A stretch of 64,000 nucleotides of DNA from Microbacterium gubbeenense DSM 15944 (GCF_000422745.1 NZ_AUGQ01000001.1:1-64000), one strand, 5' to 3'; counted from the first letter of the stretch, positions 6,378 through 15,504 are shown. Notes: generated from the sequence alone by a model not told the origin. Numbers and translations are program-made.

Positions 6378-7445
6378 TCACTGCTGGATCGTGTCCCCCT
6401 CGACCGGGCCTTCCCAGTTTGGCTTCCAGCCGAGCGAGGGGGCTACATGTTTCGCGAACGACTCCAAGATATGCACACAATAAGCAACCCCCAGCTGGTT
6501 CGGTACTGTGATCAGAAGCGTGTCGGCCTCGGCGATCGCTTCGTCATTGCGCAGCTGCTCGACGAGGGCGTCGGGTTCGTCGACGTAGGAGCGGCCGAAG
6601 ATCGCGCGAGTGGTCTCGTCGATGTTGCCGATCTGGTCCTCTGCATCTCCCCCGCCCACGAAGTAACGCCGATCGGCATCGGTCGTGATCGGGATGATCG
6701 AGCGCGAGATGGACGTGCGGGGTTCGAAGCCCCACCTCTCTGAATCCCAAGCGTCCTTGAAAGCGCGCAGTTGCTTCGCTTGCTGCACATGGAAAGGCTC
6801 ACCCGACTCGTCGTTCTTCAGTGTCGAGCTCATGAGGTTCATGCCGTTCTGCGCCGCCCACACGGCCGTCGCATCCGATCCGGCGCCCCACCAGATTCTC
6901 TGGCGCAGACCCTCGCTCGTCGGCTCGAGCCGCAGCATGCCGGGCGGATTCGGGAACATCGGGCGCGGGTTCGGCTCCGCGAATCCCTCGCCTTCGAGGA
7001 GCTGCAGGTACAGCTCGGTCTTGCGACGCGCGGCCTCCGCGCCCGAGGGATCGTCTTCCTCCGACCCGTAGCCGAAGTATTTCCATCCGTCGATGACCTG
7101 CTCGGGTGAGCCGCGCGAAATCCCGAGTTGCAGGCGTCCGTCGGATATCAGATCGGCGGCGCTCGAGTCTTCCACCATGTACATCGGGTTCTCGTAGCGC
7201 ATGTCGATGACGCCGGTTCCGAGCTCGATGCGGCTCGTTCGCGCACCCGCCGCGGCGAGGAGCGGGAACGGGGAAGACAGCTGGCGGGCGAAGTGGTGCA
7301 CCCGGAAGTACGCGCCGTCGATACCGAGGTCCTCCGCTGCCTGCGCGAGATCGATGGACTGGTGCAACACGTCGCTTGCGGACCGTGTCTGGGACTGCGG
7401 GTGCGGCGTCCAGTGCCCGAACGAGAGGAATCCGATCTTGTTCAT
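6378..7445 (-). CDS. LLM-class flavin-dependent oxidoreductase
   Basis: This 355-residue TIM-barrel protein belongs to the bacterial luciferase-like family. Visible family features are the N-terminal strand MNKIGFLSFGHW, the AEDLGIDGAYFRVHHF segment, RIELGTGVIDMRYENP, the RLQLGISRGSPEQVIDG flavin-site region and a conserved C-terminal ADTLLITVPNQLG. Such enzymes use FMNH2 or F420 to oxidise or reduce small molecules; the substrate cannot be read from the sequence. The start at 7445 is chosen for its GGAAG site; an upstream in-frame ATG at 7463 is weaker. The downstream acidic protein gene follows after 15 nt. Confidence 0.85.
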   Translation of the reverse strand: MNKIGFLSFGHWTPHPQSQTRSASDVLHQSIDLAQAAEDLGIDGAYFRVHHFARQLSSPFPLLAAAGARTSRIELGTGVIDMRYENPMYMVEDSSAADLISDGRLQLGISRGSPEQVIDGWKYFGYGSEEDDPSGAEAARRKTELYLQLLEGEGFAEPNPRPMFPNPPGMLRLEPTSEGLRQRIWWGAGSDATAVWAAQNGMNLMSSTLKNDESGEPFHVQQAKQLRAFKDAWDSERWGFEPRTSISRSIIPITTDADRRYFVGGGDAEDQIGNIDETTRAIFGRSYVDEPDALVEQLRNDEAIAEADTLLITVPNQLGVAYCVHILESFAKHVAPSLGWKPNWEGPVEGDTIQQ

Positions 7446-7564
7446 ACTTCCATTCAACAACATGTAATGGGGATCATTCCTGACTCGTCCCGATTCTCTA
7501 TGCCTGACGCGAGGCGGTATTCCGTGGCGGGCGGCAATTCGCCTCTGCTCGTACGGACCCGCCC

Positions 7565-7570
7565 TAGACT
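7565..7570 (+). promoter_or_regulatory. -10 box for leaderless SGNH hydrolase gene
   Basis: TAGACT is followed by exactly 6 nt and then GTG at 7577. This spacing places the transcription start at or next to the start codon, and no ribosome-binding site is present. Confidence 0.5.
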
Positions 7571-7576
7571 TGTCGC

Positions 7577-8326
7577 GTGACGAACGTGCGCTTTGTGGCA
7601 ATCGGAGACAGTTTCACGGAGGGCGTCGGTGACGAACGACCCGACGGTACGCCGCGCGGATGGGCGGATCTCGCCGCACAGGGCTGGGCCGCCGGACTCG
7701 GCGAACCGATCGAGTACGCCAATCTCGCGATCCGCGGGCGTCTTGCGTGGCCGGTCGTCGACGAGCAGCTCGAGGTCGCGCTCGCTCTCGGGCCGACGCA
7801 TCTGAGCTTCAACGGCGGCGGCAATGACATGCTGCGGCCGGGAACGAAGGTCGAGCGCATCGTCGACGCGTTCGTCACGGTCGCGCGACGCTGTCAGGAG
7901 AAGGGCGTGGTCCCGATCTTGCTCGCGGGCGCAGACCCGACGGGAGGGTTGCCGATGGCAGGCCTCATTAGACGGCGCGGTGATGCTCTCACCGCTGCGG
8001 TGACCGCTCGCTTACGGCGGACCGACGACATCGTCTGGGCGATCAACTGGACGGACGCAACGCTGCGGGATCCGTCGTTCTGGTCGCCCGACCGGTTGCA
8101 CATGAACTTCCGTGGACATCATCGCGTCGCCGCGCGGGTGCTGGAGTCGCTCGATATCGCGGCGCCCGCCACATGGTGGGATCTTCCCGAAGCCGCGGCG
8201 CCCCATCTCGCGACGCGTGAGTACTATCGCACCCACGTGGGCCCGTGGGTGAAGCGCCGCTTTACGGGGCGCTCCTCCGGAGACGGCCGCGCACCCAAGT
8301 ACGGCGAGTGGACGACGATCGTCTGA
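7577..8326 (+). CDS. SGNH/GDSL-family hydrolase
   Basis: The 249-residue protein carries the SGNH blocks: block I GDSFTEG with the nucleophile Ser, the block II Gly (NLAIRGR), block III GGND with the oxyanion Asn, and block V SPDRLHMNFRGH with the catalytic Asp and His. These enzymes are esterases, lipases or acetyl hydrolases. There is no signal peptide, so it is probably cytosolic. It starts with GTG directly after a -10 box and appears leaderless. It stands alone between a minus-strand oxidoreductase and a minus-strand transporter. Confidence 0.88.
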   Translation: MTNVRFVAIGDSFTEGVGDERPDGTPRGWADLAAQGWAAGLGEPIEYANLAIRGRLAWPVVDEQLEVALALGPTHLSFNGGGNDMLRPGTKVERIVDAFVTVARRCQEKGVVPILLAGADPTGGLPMAGLIRRRGDALTAAVTARLRRTDDIVWAINWTDATLRDPSFWSPDRLHMNFRGHHRVAARVLESLDIAAPATWWDLPEAAAPHLATREYYRTHVGPWVKRRFTGRSSGDGRAPKYGEWTTIV

Positions 8327-8664
8327 TCGCGCGCACGCGTGACGGGTGCCCGTGCGTTTCGGGATACCTCTGAGATGTGGCGGTCATCGCAGCTTCGTCA
8401 GATCGGGCTTCTGCGCTACGGCCACGGCGGGGCGGTCAGCGGTTCGTCGATGCCGCCGAGGTGGACCCCGCGCAGCCGCATGTGGAGGACCCCCGCGCAC
8501 TCGATCAACTCTCCTACGACCTCGTGGCGGATCTGTTCCGGACGAGCGCGCTGGCGGATGCGAAGGTCGTGCACGGCACACGCCGGGCTGGCGCTGAGGT
8601 ATGCGTTCGGTGATGTTGATCCACCACCGCGACGATTCCGCCCCGCGGCACAGCCTCGAGCCCG
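8327..8664. other. 338-bp stretch without a convincing gene
   Basis: The gap lies between the SGNH hydrolase stop and the convergent MFS transporter stop. A 78-codon plus-strand frame with a GTG start (8377-8613) encodes a peptide with a helical C-terminal part (LDQLSYDLVADLFRTSALADAK) that has no family I recognise. It has no good ribosome-binding site, and competing frames are equally open. It may be a decayed gene tail. No terminator hairpin is evident. Confidence 0.35.
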
Positions 8665-9978
8665 TCAGGTGAGCGAACGCCCCCGCAGCTCGCTCAGACC
8701 CCATGCGCTCACGGCCGCGACCGCGAAGCAGATCGCGAACACGGTGAATACGAGCGGCGCGCCGCCGATGTTCAGCGCCCACGGCGTGAACAGCGGCGCG
8801 ACGATCGACGCGACCCGTCCTACGGCCGCGGCTGCGCCGGCACCCGTCGCGCGCACCGCCGTCGGATACGCCTCCGGGCTCACCGCGTACAGCGCGCCCC
8901 ACGCACCGAGATTGAAGAACGACAGCAGGCACCCGTACAGCAGGATCTGCCAGACCTCCCCCGCCGTGCCGAACAGCATCGCCGACACCGCAGATCCGGC
9001 GAGGAACACCGACAGTGTCGCGCGGCGACCCCACACCTCGATCAGCCACGCCGCCAGCGCATACCCCGGCAGCTGCGCGAGCGTGATGATCAGCGTGTAC
9101 TCGAACGATCTCACGAGCCCGAAGCCCTGCGATACGAGGATCGACGGGATCCAGATGAACGCCCCGTAGTAGCTGAAATTCACGAACGCCCAGACCAGCC
9201 AGAGCGCGATCGTGCGACGCGCCAGGCCGCCGCGGAACAGATCCGCCACATTCGTGCGGCCCACCGTCACAGTGCGCGAGACGGGGACGAACGGCGCGTC
9301 GGATCCGCCCTCGAAGCGCCGCACGATCCGGTCGGCCTCCTCGACGCGGCCCTTCGACTCGAGCCAGCGCGGAGATTCCGGCAGGCCCCAGCGCACCACG
9401 AGCGCATATACGGCAGGGATCGCGCCGATCGCGAACGCCCAGCGCCAGCCGTTCTCGAGCGGCACGACGAAGTATCCGATCACGGCCGAGGCCGTCCAAC
9501 CGACCGCCCAGAAGGCCTCGAGGATCACCACGAGGCGACCGCGGATCCGCGCGGGCGCGAACTCGCTGACGTACGTCGACGCGACGGGCAGCTCAGATCC
9601 GAGCCCCAGGCCGACGACGAAGCGCAGCGCGAGGAGCGCCGCCACTCCCCCGACGAGGGCCGATGCGCCCGTCGCCACGCCGTAGATCAGCAGCGTGATC
9701 GCAAACACCTGGCGCCGTCCGAGCTTGTCGGCCAACAGCCCGCCCAGGCTCGCGCCAATGGCCATGCCGATGAATCCGACTGACGCGATCCAGCCCGCGG
9801 TGGAGCCGTCGAGCGACCACTCGACGGTCAGTGCCGCGATGATGAACGAGATCAGCCCGACGTCCATGGCATCGAGCGCCCACCCGATGCCGGAACCCGA
9901 GAGGATCCGCACGTGCTCGCGCGAGAAGCGCGCGCGATCGAGGCGCGCGGACGGCAGGTCCTGCTGAGGAGAGCTCAC
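8665..9978 (-). CDS. MFS transporter, sugar-porter/NiaP-like
   Basis: A 437-residue permease with 12 predicted membrane segments. The major facilitator motifs are GGLLADKLGRRQV (loop 2-3), the GLGLGSELPVASTYVSEFAPARIRGR motif region after segment 5, PESPRWL in the central loop and WGRRATL between segments 8 and 9. The N-terminal GIGWALDAMDVGLISF is typical of the NiaP/aromatic-acid and metabolite:proton symporter branch. The substrate is not determined. The GTG start at 9978 follows a TAACCT box by 6 nt and seems leaderless. Confidence 0.85.
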   Translation of the reverse strand: MSSPQQDLPSARLDRARFSREHVRILSGSGIGWALDAMDVGLISFIIAALTVEWSLDGSTAGWIASVGFIGMAIGASLGGLLADKLGRRQVFAITLLIYGVATGASALVGGVAALLALRFVVGLGLGSELPVASTYVSEFAPARIRGRLVVILEAFWAVGWTASAVIGYFVVPLENGWRWAFAIGAIPAVYALVVRWGLPESPRWLESKGRVEEADRIVRRFEGGSDAPFVPVSRTVTVGRTNVADLFRGGLARRTIALWLVWAFVNFSYYGAFIWIPSILVSQGFGLVRSFEYTLIITLAQLPGYALAAWLIEVWGRRATLSVFLAGSAVSAMLFGTAGEVWQILLYGCLLSFFNLGAWGALYAVSPEAYPTAVRATGAGAAAAVGRVASIVAPLFTPWALNIGGAPLVFTVFAICFAVAAVSAWGLSELRGRSLT

Positions 9979-9984
9979 GTCGTC

Positions 9985-9990
9985 AGGTTA
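9985..9990 (-). promoter_or_regulatory. -10 box for leaderless MFS gene
   Basis: On the minus strand TAACCT is followed by 6 nt and the GTG start at 9978, the same geometry as at the neighbouring leaderless genes. Confidence 0.45.
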
Positions 9991-10014
9991 ATGTCATTCC
10001 GACATGAACACCAA

Positions 10015-11685
10015 CTATCCAAGGAGCGCTTCGCGGAGCGTGTCGAGGCCGACACCTCCGATATCGAGCGCACGGCGGTGGAACTCCTTCAACGAGAAGC
10101 GCGCGCCCTCGCGCTCGGCGACCTCGTCGCGCAGCTGTTCCCAGATGCGCTGGCCGACCTTGTATGACGGCGCCTGACCCGGCCAGCCCAGATAGCGGTT
10201 CACCTCGAACTTCACGAACGCGTCGTCCATGTTGACGTTGCGCCGCATGAATTCGAGCGCGAACGCGGCATTCCAAGGGCCCTCGCCGTCGGGGCGCTGC
10301 TTTCCGAGGTGCACGCCGATGTCGAGCACGACGCGAGCCGCCCGCATTCTCTGGCCGTCGAGCATGCCGAATCGCGCGGCCGGGTCGTCGAGGTAGCCGA
10401 GATCCTCCATCAGCCGCTCGGCGTAGAGGGCCCACCCCTCCGCGTGCCCCGAGCTGCCCGCCAGCAGCCGCCGCCAGCTGTTGAGCTTGTCGCGGCCCAC
10501 GACCGCCTGCCCGATCTGCAGGTGGTGGCCCGGAACGCCCTCGTGGTACACCGTGGTCAGCTCGCGCCACGTGTCGAAGGTCTCGACGCCCTCGGGAACC
10601 GACCACCACATCCGCCCCGGGCGCGAGAAGTCATCGCTCGGGCCGGTGTAGTAGATCTCTCCCGAGGTCGTCGGCGCGATCATGCATTCGATGCGGCGCA
10701 CCGGCTCCGGAATGTCGAAGTGGGTGCGGCCGAGCTCCTCGATCGCGCGGTCGGCCGTCGTCTGCATCCAGTCCCGGAGCGCGTGAGTGCCGATGAGCTT
10801 GTGCGACACGTCGCGCTCGAGGAACGCCACGGCTTCCTCGACGCTCGCGCCCGGCCGGATCTCGCGCGCGAGGGACTCCTGCTCGTCCGTCACGCGGCGG
10901 AGCTCTTCGAGGCCCCACTCGTAGGTCTCGTCGAGATCGACTTCTGCGCCGAGGAAGCGCCGCGAGTGCAGCGCGTACAGCTCGCGCCCGACCGCGTCGC
11001 CCTCCGTCGCCCGCGGCGCGAGCACGCCGTCGAGGAACCGCGCGAGCCGCGCGTACGCGCTCCGCGCGCTGTCGGCGCCGGCCACCAGGTCGCGCCGCAG
11101 CGCCGCAGGCAGGTCGGCGGATCCCACGGCACCCGCGATCGCACTGTCGAAGAAGCCTCCGGGCGCCGCATACGCGCGGGCCTGATCGGCGACCTCGTGA
11201 ACCTGTCGCACGGCCGGAACGATGCCGTCGTGGATGCCCCTCCGAAGCGTCTCTGTGTAGCCGTCGAGCGCGCCCCGGATCCCGGACAGCCGCTTCGCGT
11301 AGACCGACCAGTCGTCTTCCGTGTCGGTCGGCATCAGGTCGTAGACCTGGCGGATCTCCTGCGCCGGGCTCTCGAGCACGTTGATGTTGCGCAGGTTCCA
11401 GCCGGATTCGTGCAGCTCCATGTCGAGGCGCAGCTCGCGAGCGAGGTCGGACTTCGTCACGCGATCGACGTCGTCTGCCGGGGTCGCCTGCTCGAGCTGC
11501 GCGAGCGCATCGCGCGCCTCCGCCGCGTACGCCTCATCGCCGGCCGGCCCGTAGTCCCCATATCGGTCGTCGCCTCCGGGGCGGCCGATGTAGGTGCCGA
11601 CTGTCGGGACGAGATCGACGACGCGGTCGAGCCACGCTTCCGCGATGGCATCGATCTGAGACTGGGGACGAGGTTCGTTACGCAT
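10015..11685 (-). CDS. DUF885 family protein (HExxH-like zinc peptidase fold)
   Basis: The 556-residue cytosolic protein has the DUF885 signature YHEGVPGHHLQ, in which the two metal-ligand His positions correspond to an HExxH-type site (here HEGVPGHH). A GHAEGWALYAERLM segment downstream supplies the third Glu ligand. Most members are uncharacterised; some behave as metallo-carboxypeptidases or dipeptidases. The start at 11685 is chosen because TAGCCT precedes it by 7 nt; an in-frame GTG or ATG further upstream would overlap that box. It lies downstream of polA on the same strand but has its own promoter. Confidence 0.82.
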   Translation of the reverse strand: MRNEPRPQSQIDAIAEAWLDRVVDLVPTVGTYIGRPGGDDRYGDYGPAGDEAYAAEARDALAQLEQATPADDVDRVTKSDLARELRLDMELHESGWNLRNINVLESPAQEIRQVYDLMPTDTEDDWSVYAKRLSGIRGALDGYTETLRRGIHDGIVPAVRQVHEVADQARAYAAPGGFFDSAIAGAVGSADLPAALRRDLVAGADSARSAYARLARFLDGVLAPRATEGDAVGRELYALHSRRFLGAEVDLDETYEWGLEELRRVTDEQESLAREIRPGASVEEAVAFLERDVSHKLIGTHALRDWMQTTADRAIEELGRTHFDIPEPVRRIECMIAPTTSGEIYYTGPSDDFSRPGRMWWSVPEGVETFDTWRELTTVYHEGVPGHHLQIGQAVVGRDKLNSWRRLLAGSSGHAEGWALYAERLMEDLGYLDDPAARFGMLDGQRMRAARVVLDIGVHLGKQRPDGEGPWNAAFALEFMRRNVNMDDAFVKFEVNRYLGWPGQAPSYKVGQRIWEQLRDEVAEREGARFSLKEFHRRALDIGGVGLDTLREALLG

Positions 11686-11692
11686 TCCTCCC

Positions 11693-11698
11693 AGGCTA
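11693..11698 (-). promoter_or_regulatory. -10 box for DUF885 gene
   Basis: TAGCCT lies 7 nt upstream of the ATG at 11685. The intervening GGGAGGA touches the start codon and is too close to serve as a ribosome-binding site, which favours a leaderless mRNA. Confidence 0.45.
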
Positions 11699-11728
11699 AC
11701 TCTCAGCCCGCGCAGGGCGAATTCATGC

Positions 11729-14353
11729 TCAGTGGGCCGCCTCGTTCCAGTTCGCGCCATGCCCGACCTGCACCGACAGGGGCACCGTCAGCTCTGCGGC
11801 ACCGGACATGCGGTCGCGCACGATGCGCTCGACGTCGTCCCACTCACCGGGCGCGACCTCGACGACGACCTCATCGTGGATCTGCAGCAGCAGGCGCGAA
11901 CGCAGCGGGCGGAGATCCTCATCGATGCGGAACAGCGCGATCTTCATGATGTCCGCGGCGCTCCCCTGGATCGGGGCGTTGAGCGCGGCGCGCTCGGCGT
12001 TCTCCCGCAGCACGCGATTCGGGCTCGTGAGGTCGGGGAACGGCCGGCGGCGACCGAAGATCGTCTCGGTGTATCCGTCTTCGCGGGCCTTTTCGACCGA
12101 CGAGCGCAGGTAGTCGCGCACGGCGCCGAAGCGCTCGAAGTAGCCGAGCATGAGTTGCTTGGCCTCCTTCTGCTCGATGCCCAGCTGCTTCGCGAGCCCG
12201 AACGCACTGAGGCCGTACACGAGGCCGTAGCTCATCGCCTTGACCTTGCTGCGCATTTCCGCGGAGACCTCCTCGGGGGTCACGCCGAACACCTGCGCGC
12301 CGACGAAACGGTGCAGGTCCTCCCCCGCTTTGAACGCGGAGACGAGCCCCTCGTCGCCCGAGAGGTGCGCCATGATCCGCATCTCGATCTGCGAGTAGTC
12401 GGCGGTCAGCAGGGTCTCGTATCCCTCGCCCACCTCGAACGCCGCGCGGATGTGCCGCGAGTCCTCGGTACGCACCGGGATGTTCTGCAGGTTCGGGTCC
12501 GTGCTCGACAGGCGCCCCGTCTGGCTGCCCGTCTGCAGGTAGGTCGTGTGCACGCGCTGATCGTCGGCGATCGCGAGGTCGAGGCCATCGATGATCTGCT
12601 TGAGCTTCGTCGCCTCGCGGTGCGCCAGAAGCTGGCCGAGGAACGGGTGCCCCGTCTTCTGCTGCAGATCAGCGAGAGCGCTCGCGTCGGTCGTGTAGCC
12701 GGTCTTCGTCTTGCGCGTCTTCGGCAGCTCGAGCTCTTCGAAGAGCACCTGCTGGAGCTGCTTCGGCGACCCGAGGTTCACCTCGCGACCGATCTCGGCA
12801 TACGCGTCGCTCGCGACCGCCGCGGCGCGGGCGCCCAGATCCGCCGACAGCGTCGAGAGCTTCTCGTGCGAGACGGCGACGCCCGCGAGCTCCATCCGCG
12901 CGAGCGTCACGAGGGTCGGCATCTCGATGTCGAGCAGCACCTCCCGCGCACGCTCGGGAAGCTCCTCGACCGCGGCCGACGCCGCACGCAGCGTGAACCA
13001 GCTCATTTGACCGGGCGACGCGCCGTCGTTCTCGGGGACGAGCTGGTCGGGGTCTGCCACCGGCAGCTGCTCGCCGAGGTAGCGGTCCACGAGGTGGGCG
13101 AGCGTTTTGTCGGGGAACGACGGCCGCGCGATCCACCCCGCGATGAGCGCGTCGATCACGGTGCCCCGCACCTCGACGCCGGCGCGCGCCAGGGCCTTGA
13201 TCTGCGGCTTCGCATCGCTCATGGCCGTCGGAGCATCGGAGGCGAACCAGTCGCGCACCGCCTCGGCGATCTCGTCGGTCCACGCCGTCTCGACCGCGGA
13301 ATCACCGAAGGCGAAGCCCACGGCGCGGGGCCGGCCGCCGTCGATCTCGACCGTGACGCCCACCGTGCCGTTCGTATCGCCGAGCCACGACGCGAGCTCG
13401 TCGCCGGAGAGAGAGCGCGCCGCGGGCACCTCGACGGTCGGCACATCGGGCGAGGCCTCGCCCGATCCGAGCTGATCGAGCACGCGCTTCAGCAGCGTGC
13501 GGAACTCGAGCTGCGAGAACACATCGCGCACGGCCGGCTCATCGACCGCCCCGACCTCGAGCGACTCGATCTCGACCGGCACATCGATGTCGTCGAGCAG
13601 ACGGTTCAGGCGCCTGTTGCGCCGCACATCCTCGACGTGGTCGCGCAGGTTCTGGCCGACGACGCCCTTGATCGTCTCGGCGCCCTCGATGATCGCGTCG
13701 AGCGAGCCGAACTGGTTGATCCACTTGACGGCCGTCTTCTCTCCGACCTTCGGCACGCCCGGGAGGTTATCGGCCTTCTCGCCGACGAGCGCCGCGATGT
13801 CCGGATACTGCTCCGGCGTGACCCCATAGCGCTCCATGACCGCCTCGGGGTCGTAGCGCTTGAGCTTCGACACGCCCTGCACCGACGGGTACAGCAGCGT
13901 GACGCGATCGTTCACGAGCTGGATCGCGTCGCGGTCGCCCGAGCACACGAGCACGTCGAGCCCCGCCTCGGATCCGCGCTTCGCGAGCGTCGCGAGGATG
14001 TCGTCGGCCTCGAAGCCGTCCTTCTCGAGCACCGTGATGTTCATCGCCTCGAGGGCCGTCTTCAGCAGCGGGATCTGCCCCTTGAACTCGGACGGCGTCT
14101 CCTGGCGCCCCTCCTTGTACTCGGGGTACTCCTCCTTGCGGAACGTGTGGTCGGACACGTCGAAGGCGACCGCGACGTGCGTCGGCGCCTGATCGCGCAG
14201 CAGCCCGATGAACATCGACAGAAAGCCGTGGATGCCGTTCGTGTGCTGGCCCTCCGCGTTCACAAAACTGTCGACCGGCAGCGCGAAGAACGCGCGGAAG
14301 GCCAGCGAGTGGCCGTCGACGATGAGCAGGGTAGGCTTCGTGGGATCCGTCAC
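11729..14353 (-). CDS. polA: DNA polymerase I
   Basis: The 874-residue enzyme fills gaps and removes RNA primers. Residues 1 to about 290 are the 5'-nuclease domain (DGHSLAFRAFFALP; CSGDRDAIQLV; GEKADNLPGVPKVGEKTA). The middle exonuclease-like domain (about 310-480) lacks the DxE pair: where proofreading enzymes have DTET it reads TVEIDGG, so proofreading should be absent, as usual in actinobacterial PolA. The polymerase domain has ADYSQIEMRIMAHLSGD (motif A), the O-helix RSKVKAMSYGLVYG and LLLQIHDEVVVE (motif C). The GTG start at 14353 follows TACCCT by 6 nt. It is divergent from the thioesterase gene. Confidence 0.97.
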   Translation of the reverse strand: MTDPTKPTLLIVDGHSLAFRAFFALPVDSFVNAEGQHTNGIHGFLSMFIGLLRDQAPTHVAVAFDVSDHTFRKEEYPEYKEGRQETPSEFKGQIPLLKTALEAMNITVLEKDGFEADDILATLAKRGSEAGLDVLVCSGDRDAIQLVNDRVTLLYPSVQGVSKLKRYDPEAVMERYGVTPEQYPDIAALVGEKADNLPGVPKVGEKTAVKWINQFGSLDAIIEGAETIKGVVGQNLRDHVEDVRRNRRLNRLLDDIDVPVEIESLEVGAVDEPAVRDVFSQLEFRTLLKRVLDQLGSGEASPDVPTVEVPAARSLSGDELASWLGDTNGTVGVTVEIDGGRPRAVGFAFGDSAVETAWTDEIAEAVRDWFASDAPTAMSDAKPQIKALARAGVEVRGTVIDALIAGWIARPSFPDKTLAHLVDRYLGEQLPVADPDQLVPENDGASPGQMSWFTLRAASAAVEELPERAREVLLDIEMPTLVTLARMELAGVAVSHEKLSTLSADLGARAAAVASDAYAEIGREVNLGSPKQLQQVLFEELELPKTRKTKTGYTTDASALADLQQKTGHPFLGQLLAHREATKLKQIIDGLDLAIADDQRVHTTYLQTGSQTGRLSSTDPNLQNIPVRTEDSRHIRAAFEVGEGYETLLTADYSQIEMRIMAHLSGDEGLVSAFKAGEDLHRFVGAQVFGVTPEEVSAEMRSKVKAMSYGLVYGLSAFGLAKQLGIEQKEAKQLMLGYFERFGAVRDYLRSSVEKAREDGYTETIFGRRRPFPDLTSPNRVLRENAERAALNAPIQGSAADIMKIALFRIDEDLRPLRSRLLLQIHDEVVVEVAPGEWDDVERIVRDRMSGAAELTVPLSVQVGHGANWNEAAH

Positions 14354-14359
14354 CCCTCC

Positions 14360-14365
14360 AGGGTA
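14360..14365 (-). promoter_or_regulatory. -10 box for polA
   Basis: TACCCT on the minus strand is 6 nt from the GTG start of polA, giving a leaderless or near-leaderless message. Confidence 0.45.
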
Positions 14366-14410
14366 AGCGGCGCCCCGCCAAACGTCTGCCTCGCCACGAA
14401 AAGGATGAGC

Positions 14411-14824
14411 ATGCCCTCAAGAAGTGCCGGACTGGACTGGGCCGCGGAACGCGGCCTCGGAGCCCTTGCCGATCGCATGGGAATCGAACTCCTCGAGCTC
14501 AGCGCCGACCATTCGGTCGCGACAATGCCGGTCGAGGGCAACACCCAGCCCGTCGGGCTACTGCACGGCGGCGCGTACGTCGTGCTCGGCGAGTCGCTCG
14601 GATCCATGTCGGCCAATTTCCACGCGGGCCGCGGGCACCTCGCGCTCGGCGTCGACATCAACGCGACGCACACCGGATCCGCGACGAGCGGGATCGTCAC
14701 GGGTGTCTGCACCGCGATCCACCTCGGCCGCACGCTCACGGTCCATGAGATCGTCGTGACCGACGAGAGCGGCCGCCGCTGCTCGACCGTGCGCATCACG
14801 AACCTGATCAAGCCGCTCCTCTAA
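14411..14824 (+). CDS. PaaI-family hotdog thioesterase
   Basis: The 137-residue single hotdog-fold protein hydrolyses acyl- or aryl-CoA thioesters in its family. Key signs are LLHGGAYVVLGESLGSMSA, in which the HGG and the catalytic acidic residue of the helix are kept, followed by GVDINATHTGSATSG and GRTLTVHEIVVTDESGR. A menaquinone-pathway (DHNA-CoA) or phenylacetyl-CoA role is possible but not shown. The ATG at 14411 is preferred because AAAGGA sits 6-7 nt before it; an ATG at 14405 is also in frame. A strong terminator follows directly. Confidence 0.87.
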   Translation: MPSRSAGLDWAAERGLGALADRMGIELLELSADHSVATMPVEGNTQPVGLLHGGAYVVLGESLGSMSANFHAGRGHLALGVDINATHTGSATSGIVTGVCTAIHLGRTLTVHEIVVTDESGRRCSTVRITNLIKPLL

Positions 14825-14863
14825 CAGAATCGGCGGCCCCCCTCGAGGGGACCGCCGATTCTG
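14825..14863. terminator. Bidirectional terminator between thioesterase and ANTAR regulator genes
   Basis: A long hairpin with stem CAGAATCGGCGG pairing CCGCCGATTCTG and an inner CCCC/GGGG pairing starts one base after the thioesterase stop. It ends 13 nt before the ANTAR regulator stop on the other strand, serving both convergent genes. Confidence 0.8.
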
Positions 14864-14876
14864 TTCGAAGAGTCTG

Positions 14877-15491
14877 TCAGTCCTTCTTCGGAGCGAGCTG
14901 CTCGATGATGGCCTTCGCGACGTCCTGCATCGTGAGGCGGCGATCCATCGACGCCTTCTGGATCCAGCGGAACGCCTCGGGCTCGGCGAGGCCCATCTTC
15001 TCGTTGAGCAGGCCCTTCGCGCGATCGACGAGCTTGCGGGTCTCGAAGCGCTCGACGAGATCGGCGACCTCGGCCTCGAGCGTGATGATCTGCTCGTGGC
15101 GGGCCAGGGCGATCTCGATGGCCGGCAGCAGGTCGTTCGGCGTGAACGGCTTGACGACGTAAGCGAGGGCGCCCGCCTCCGTTGCGCGCTCGACGAGCTC
15201 CTTCTGGCTGAACGCCGTCAGCAGGACGACGGGCGCGATGTTATCGCGGCTCAGCTGCTCGGCGGCCGTGATGCCGTCCAGCTGCGGCATCTTCACGTCC
15301 ATCACGACGAGGTCGGGACGAAGCTCCGTCGCCAACTGCACCGCCGTTTCGCCGTCGCCGGCCTCGCCGACGACCTCGAAGCCGTTATCCCGAAGGATCT
15401 CGACGATGTCCATACGGATCAGGGACTCGTCCTCGGCAACCACCACTCGGCGCGGTGCGGTCTGCGCGTTCTCGCTCTGCTCTTCGCTCAC
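14877..15491 (-). CDS. ANTAR-domain response regulator (PdtaR-like)
   Basis: This protein of about 204 residues has an N-terminal receiver domain: VVVAEDESLIRMD with the acidic pocket, VVMDVKMPQLDG with the phospho-acceptor Asp, LTAFSQ and YVVKPF. It has a C-terminal ANTAR RNA-binding domain (RKLVDRAKGLLNEKMGLAEPEAFRWIQKASMD). ANTAR regulators bind paired hexaloop hairpins to prevent termination. The partner histidine kinase is not in this window. A GTG at 15491 lies 7 nt after a TAGGAT box and is chosen as start; the ATG at 15500 would overlap that box and add three residues. Confidence 0.88.
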   Translation of the reverse strand: MSEEQSENAQTAPRRVVVAEDESLIRMDIVEILRDNGFEVVGEAGDGETAVQLATELRPDLVVMDVKMPQLDGITAAEQLSRDNIAPVVLLTAFSQKELVERATEAGALAYVVKPFTPNDLLPAIEIALARHEQIITLEAEVADLVERFETRKLVDRAKGLLNEKMGLAEPEAFRWIQKASMDRRLTMQDVAKAIIEQLAPKKD

Positions 15492-15498
15492 ATCGTCC

Positions 15499-15504
15499 AT
15501 CCTA
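15499..15504 (-). promoter_or_regulatory. -10 box for ANTAR regulator gene
   Basis: TAGGAT precedes the GTG at 15491 by 7 nt. It overlaps the alternative ATG at 15500, which is the reason the later start was preferred. Confidence 0.4.

Noticed and set aside
11732..14824. Very long open frame on the plus strand opposite polA
   Set aside because: It is antisense to a certain gene, with Arg/Leu/Val-rich low-information peptide typical of the complementary strand of high-GC coding DNA. Only its last part (from 14411) is a real gene.
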